A stretch of DNA of 64,000 bases from Paenibacillus_AR mesotrionivorans (GTDB taxonomy: Bacteria > Bacillota > Bacilli > Paenibacillales > NBRC-103111): the NCBI RefSeq assembly GCF_046098205.1, contig NZ_JBJURJ010000019.1:1-64000 (forward strand), given 5' to 3'. A model generated the notes under the pieces. That model was not told the DNA's origin, made no database searches, and worked only from the letters and a program-made list of their open reading frames with translations. Shown here piece by piece: positions 61,567 through 64,000 of this stretch (positions within the stretch are counted from its first letter, which is position 1; each line of letters begins with the position of its first letter). A program made the position numbers and the translations under genes.

Positions 61567-63114
61567 ATGAAAACCTTTACGAATCCGATTTTGCCCGGTT
61601 TTTACCCGGACCCGTCCATCTGCAGAGCAGGGGATGACTATTACCTGGTTACCTCCACCTTCGAATATTTTCCCGGCATCCCTATCTTCCACAGCAAGGA
61701 CCTGGTCCATTGGCGCCAGCTCGGCCATGTGCTGGACAGGCCGTCCCAACTGGACCTGGATGGTGTATCCCCGTCCAAGGGCGTATTTGCCCCGACGATA
61801 AGGTATCATGAGGGCGTTTTTTATGTCATCAATACCATTGTCGGCAAAAAAGGCAATTTCGTTGTAACCGCCACTGATCCTGCCGGCCCCTGGTCAGAGC
61901 CGTATTGGCTGGAGGCGGAGGGCATTGACCCGTCTCTCTTTTTTGATGAGGACGGCAGGGCCTATTACACGGGAACCCGGCCTGTCCGGGAAGGCGAGGC
62001 GTATTTCGGCAACTGGGAAATCTGGCTCCAGGAGCTGGACTTATCCACCATGCAGCTTACAGGGGATACGTATTCCCTATGGAGAGGCGCACTGCGTGAT
62101 GCCGTTTGGCCGGAGGGTCCCCATATCTACAAAATCAACGGCTATTATTACCTGATGATCTCAGAAGGCGGCACCGGACCGGACCATGCTTTGTCGGTTG
62201 CCCGCAGCCAACAGCTGACCGGGCCATACAAGGGATATCCCCGCAACCCCTTCCTTACCCACCGCCATCTGGGCCAGGACTATCCCATCGTGAATGTAGG
62301 CCATGGGGATATTGTGGAAACTCAGGATGGGGAATGGTGGATGGTGCTGTTGGCCTCCCGTCCCTACGGCGGATATTACCGCAACCTGGGCAGGGAAACC
62401 TTTCTGGTGCCCTTTGTCTGGGAGGACGGCTGGCCGGTGGTGAAGCCGGGCAAGAGTATTGTAGAGTTAACGGAAACTGCTCCCAGCCTGCCGGAGCACC
62501 GCTGGTTGCCCCCTTCGGCGTGCGACCAGTTTGAAGGCGGAGCCTTGGATATGCAGTGGATGTTCGCCCGGACACCCCGGGACACATTTTACAGCCTGGA
62601 CGCCCGCAAGAGCTATCTGCGGCTGAAGCTGCGGCCGCAGACCCTCTCGGAGAATGCCAATCCCAGCTTGGTGTGCAGACGCCAGCAGCATATGGATTTT
62701 ACGGCGAGAACCAGGATGGAATTTACCCCTCGGGCAGAGGGTGAGGCCGCCGGGATGGCACTGTTACAGAGCAGCCAGTACCACTTCCGCTTTGAAACCA
62801 TTCAAGTGGATGGCAGACAATATGTCCAGTTGGCCAAAAACCAGGACGGCCAGGAGGAGATTCTGGCCCGGCAGCCCTATTCGTCGGATGTCCTTTATCT
62901 GACGGTAACGGCGCATGGGCAGGACCATTCCTTCTATTATGGAAGCACCCCGGAGGAGCAGACGCTCTTGGCCAGCCAGGTAGACGGGCGTATCCTGAGT
63001 ACGGACGTTGCCGGAGGTTTTGTTGGTGCATGTCTCGGCATGTACGCCAGCAGCAACGGCAAGGACAGTAATAACTGGGCGGATTACGACTGGTTCGAAT
63101 ATACGGGTGTGTAA
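61567..63114 (+). CDS. xynB: Beta-xylosidase, GH43_11 (XynB type)
   Basis: The 515-residue enzyme should release xylose from short xylo-oligosaccharides. It has the conserved start TNPILPGFYPDPSICR (base D15), D121 in GIDPSLFFDEDG and acid E183 in VWPEGPHIYKING, followed by a long C-terminal beta sandwich (CRRQQHMDFTARTRMEFTPR) that closes the active site in this subfamily. No signal peptide, so it is cytoplasmic. The ATG at 61567 was chosen from family alignment and AAAGAGAGG upstream; a longer frame to 61477 covers the promoter. A terminator follows. Confidence 0.95.
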   Translation: MKTFTNPILPGFYPDPSICRAGDDYYLVTSTFEYFPGIPIFHSKDLVHWRQLGHVLDRPSQLDLDGVSPSKGVFAPTIRYHEGVFYVINTIVGKKGNFVVTATDPAGPWSEPYWLEAEGIDPSLFFDEDGRAYYTGTRPVREGEAYFGNWEIWLQELDLSTMQLTGDTYSLWRGALRDAVWPEGPHIYKINGYYYLMISEGGTGPDHALSVARSQQLTGPYKGYPRNPFLTHRHLGQDYPIVNVGHGDIVETQDGEWWMVLLASRPYGGYYRNLGRETFLVPFVWEDGWPVVKPGKSIVELTETAPSLPEHRWLPPSACDQFEGGALDMQWMFARTPRDTFYSLDARKSYLRLKLRPQTLSENANPSLVCRRQQHMDFTARTRMEFTPRAEGEAAGMALLQSSQYHFRFETIQVDGRQYVQLAKNQDGQEEILARQPYSSDVLYLTVTAHGQDHSFYYGSTPEEQTLLASQVDGRILSTDVAGGFVGACLGMYASSNGKDSNNWADYDWFEYTGV

Positions 63115-63133
63115 TATTGAACGTTTGGTATGG

Positions 63134-63163
63134 AGGCTGTCCGCGGGGACGGCCTTCTTTTTT
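63134..63163 (+). terminator. Terminator of the GH43_11 gene
   Basis: GGCTGTCC / GGGACGGCC stem followed by a T-rich run, about 20 bases after the stop codon. Confidence 0.85.
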
Positions 63164-63202
63164 GTGTATGCTTGGTTTAGAGGGGGACTCCCGCTGCCAA
63201 TC

Positions 63203-63219
63203 GTATATGAAAAACCGAG
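63203..63219. repeat. Single copy of the 52-bp array core, inverted
   Basis: GTATATGAAAAACCGAG is the reverse complement of CTCGGTTTTTCATATAC found in the array at 26028-26235. The match continues a few bases on the T-rich side and then decays. Confidence 0.8.
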
Positions 63220-63371
63220 TACAATGACCCAAACTGGGGCTCTGCGACCATTCTTAGCCCGCAGGAGCAGAATAGACATATGTTTCATAGCAATTATTAT
63301 ATGGTTAATATTATATATATTGTCATATATACATTTTCATCTTTCATCCACGCTGTTAGATGCTATCATGT

Positions 63372-63405
63372 CAAAAGGAAGGAGCTCAAAGGCTCCTTCC
63401 TTTTG
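63372..63405 (-). terminator. Terminator of the SLH-domain gene
   Basis: A perfect 14-bp stem CAAAAGGAAGGAGC / GCTCCTTCCTTTTG with a six-base loop, 55 bases after the stop codon of the SLH gene. Confidence 0.93.
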
Positions 63406-63459
63406 CATGATCACCTACCCTGAATGAACATGGTGTGTATCGCAGTGTTGTATGATTGG

Positions 63460-64000
63460 TTATTTCTTGTAAATCCGGTAAATCAGGACGGCGGCCTCCG
63501 CCCGGGTTGCCGTACCGTTAGGATGAAGGCTGCTGCCGTCTCCCTGCACAATGCCCTCCTTCACCAATGCTGCCACGTTGGCTGCGGCATAATCGGCCAC
63601 ATCCGGTGCGTCCGCAAAACGGCTCAGATCTTCGTTGTTTCCTTCCGCCGCAAGCTTGTTCACAGCCTCCAGCGCTCTGGCGGCGATGACCATCATATCC
63701 TGCCGGGTAATGTCCCCTCGCGGATTGAATCGCCCATCCTCCAAGCCGTTGATAATGCCCAGCTTTTTGGCGATAGCCAGTGCCTCGTAATAATAATCAT
63801 CCGGCTGCACATCGATGAAGCTTCCTTCATATCCGGCCTTCAGGCCCAAGGCCCTGACCATCAGCACCACAAAATCAGCACGGGTCACATTGCGCTCCGG
63901 ACTGAAGGTAGTGTCCGTGGTGCCTTGGATAATGCCCTTGGCATACAGCTCTCCGATGGCCTCATCTGCCCATGTAAATCCGCTGTCCACATCCTCAAAC
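63460..64000 (-). CDS. SLH-domain protein, C-terminal part (cut by window edge)
   Basis: The visible 180 residues or so are three S-layer homology domains: DVDSGFTWADEAIGELYAKG with FSPERNVTRADFVVLMVRAL, then FIDVQPDDYYYEALAIAKKL with FNPRGDITRQDMMVIAARAL, and a third ending GTATRAEAAVLIYRIYKK. The reading frame runs open through the right edge; the GTG at 63990 lies inside the first SLH domain and is not the start. SLH domains bind pyruvylated secondary cell-wall polymer, so the rest of the protein is displayed on the surface. Its location next to xylan genes suggests a surface glycosidase, possibly a multimodular xylanase. Confidence 0.9.
   Translation of the reverse strand, partial: FEDVDSGFTWADEAIGELYAKGIIQGTTDTTFSPERNVTRADFVVLMVRALGLKAGYEGSFIDVQPDDYYYEALAIAKKLGIINGLEDGRFNPRGDITRQDMMVIAARALEAVNKLAAEGNNEDLSRFADAPDVADYAAANVAALVKEGIVQGDGSSLHPNGTATRAEAAVLIYRIYKK

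Larger units (their letters stand above)
63115..63459. other. Intergenic region between the GH43_11 and SLH genes
   Basis: It holds two terminators, one copy of the CTCGGTTTTTCATA core (inverted relative to the 26-kb array) and an AT-rich tract at about 63285-63350. Short open frames across the repeat have no ribosome site and are not called. Confidence 0.6.

Overview
The window looks like chromosome of a Paenibacillus-type Firmicute. It has moderately high GC with strong AGGAGG-type ribosome sites. It carries SLH-anchored multimodular glycosidases, YesM/YesN-type two-component systems next to three-gene sugar ABC operons without their own ATPase, BclA-like GPT-type collagen proteins, and a dense arabinoxylan-degrading gene set. 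No rRNA, tRNA, IS element or CRISPR array was recognised.

Layout. 1-7.7 kb: a repeat cluster, a membrane-anchored AraC regulator, an FMN split-barrel protein, an AT-rich DCC-family gene, a HesB-like protein and a histidine kinase/response regulator pair behind a good sigma-A promoter. 7.8-15.4 kb: a glycosyltransferase and a mannose-1-phosphate guanylyltransferase, facing four tandem collagen-like genes. 15.7-30.4 kb: a 3,409-residue SLH-anchored protein with GH59-like and GH43_24-like catalytic modules (probably aimed at galactan/arabinogalactan), preceded by a 52-bp tandem repeat array and a CUT1 sugar ABC operon. 30.4-34.4 kb: an MFS transporter, an aldo/keto reductase and a secreted helical-repeat protein. 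34.4-43.1 kb: an ArsR-type regulator divergent from a GH51 arabinofuranosidase, a glycosyltransferase trio, a tandem-propeller GH43 protein and a GT4 enzyme. 43.1-64 kb: a xylan utilisation region holding secreted GH30_8 glucuronoxylanase, two esterases, an oligosaccharide ABC transporter, a YesN/YesM pair, a cytoplasmic GH10-GH43-CBM fusion, three more GH43 enzymes, an AraC regulator and the C-terminal SLH part of a gene cut by the right edge.

Working model (inference): secreted GH30_8 and cell-surface SLH enzymes cut xylan and galactan outside the cell. The two lipoprotein-dependent transporters import decorated oligosaccharides, probably using an ATPase encoded elsewhere. The cytoplasmic esterases, GH10/GH43 fusion, GH43 enzymes and GH51 then strip acetyl and arabinosyl groups and release xylose and arabinose. 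Two-component systems and AraC/ArsR regulators supply specific control, and two cre-like sites suggest CcpA repression. No GH67 or GH115 alpha-glucuronidase lies in the window.

The most unusual non-coding features are two repeat families. One is a 25-bp element (AAATAGCG-N11-CGTTAG type) placed with a strict 50-bp period and in inverted clusters at three sites. The other is a 52-bp tandem array just upstream of the giant SLH gene, whose core recurs alone at 63.2 kb in front of another SLH gene's 3' end.
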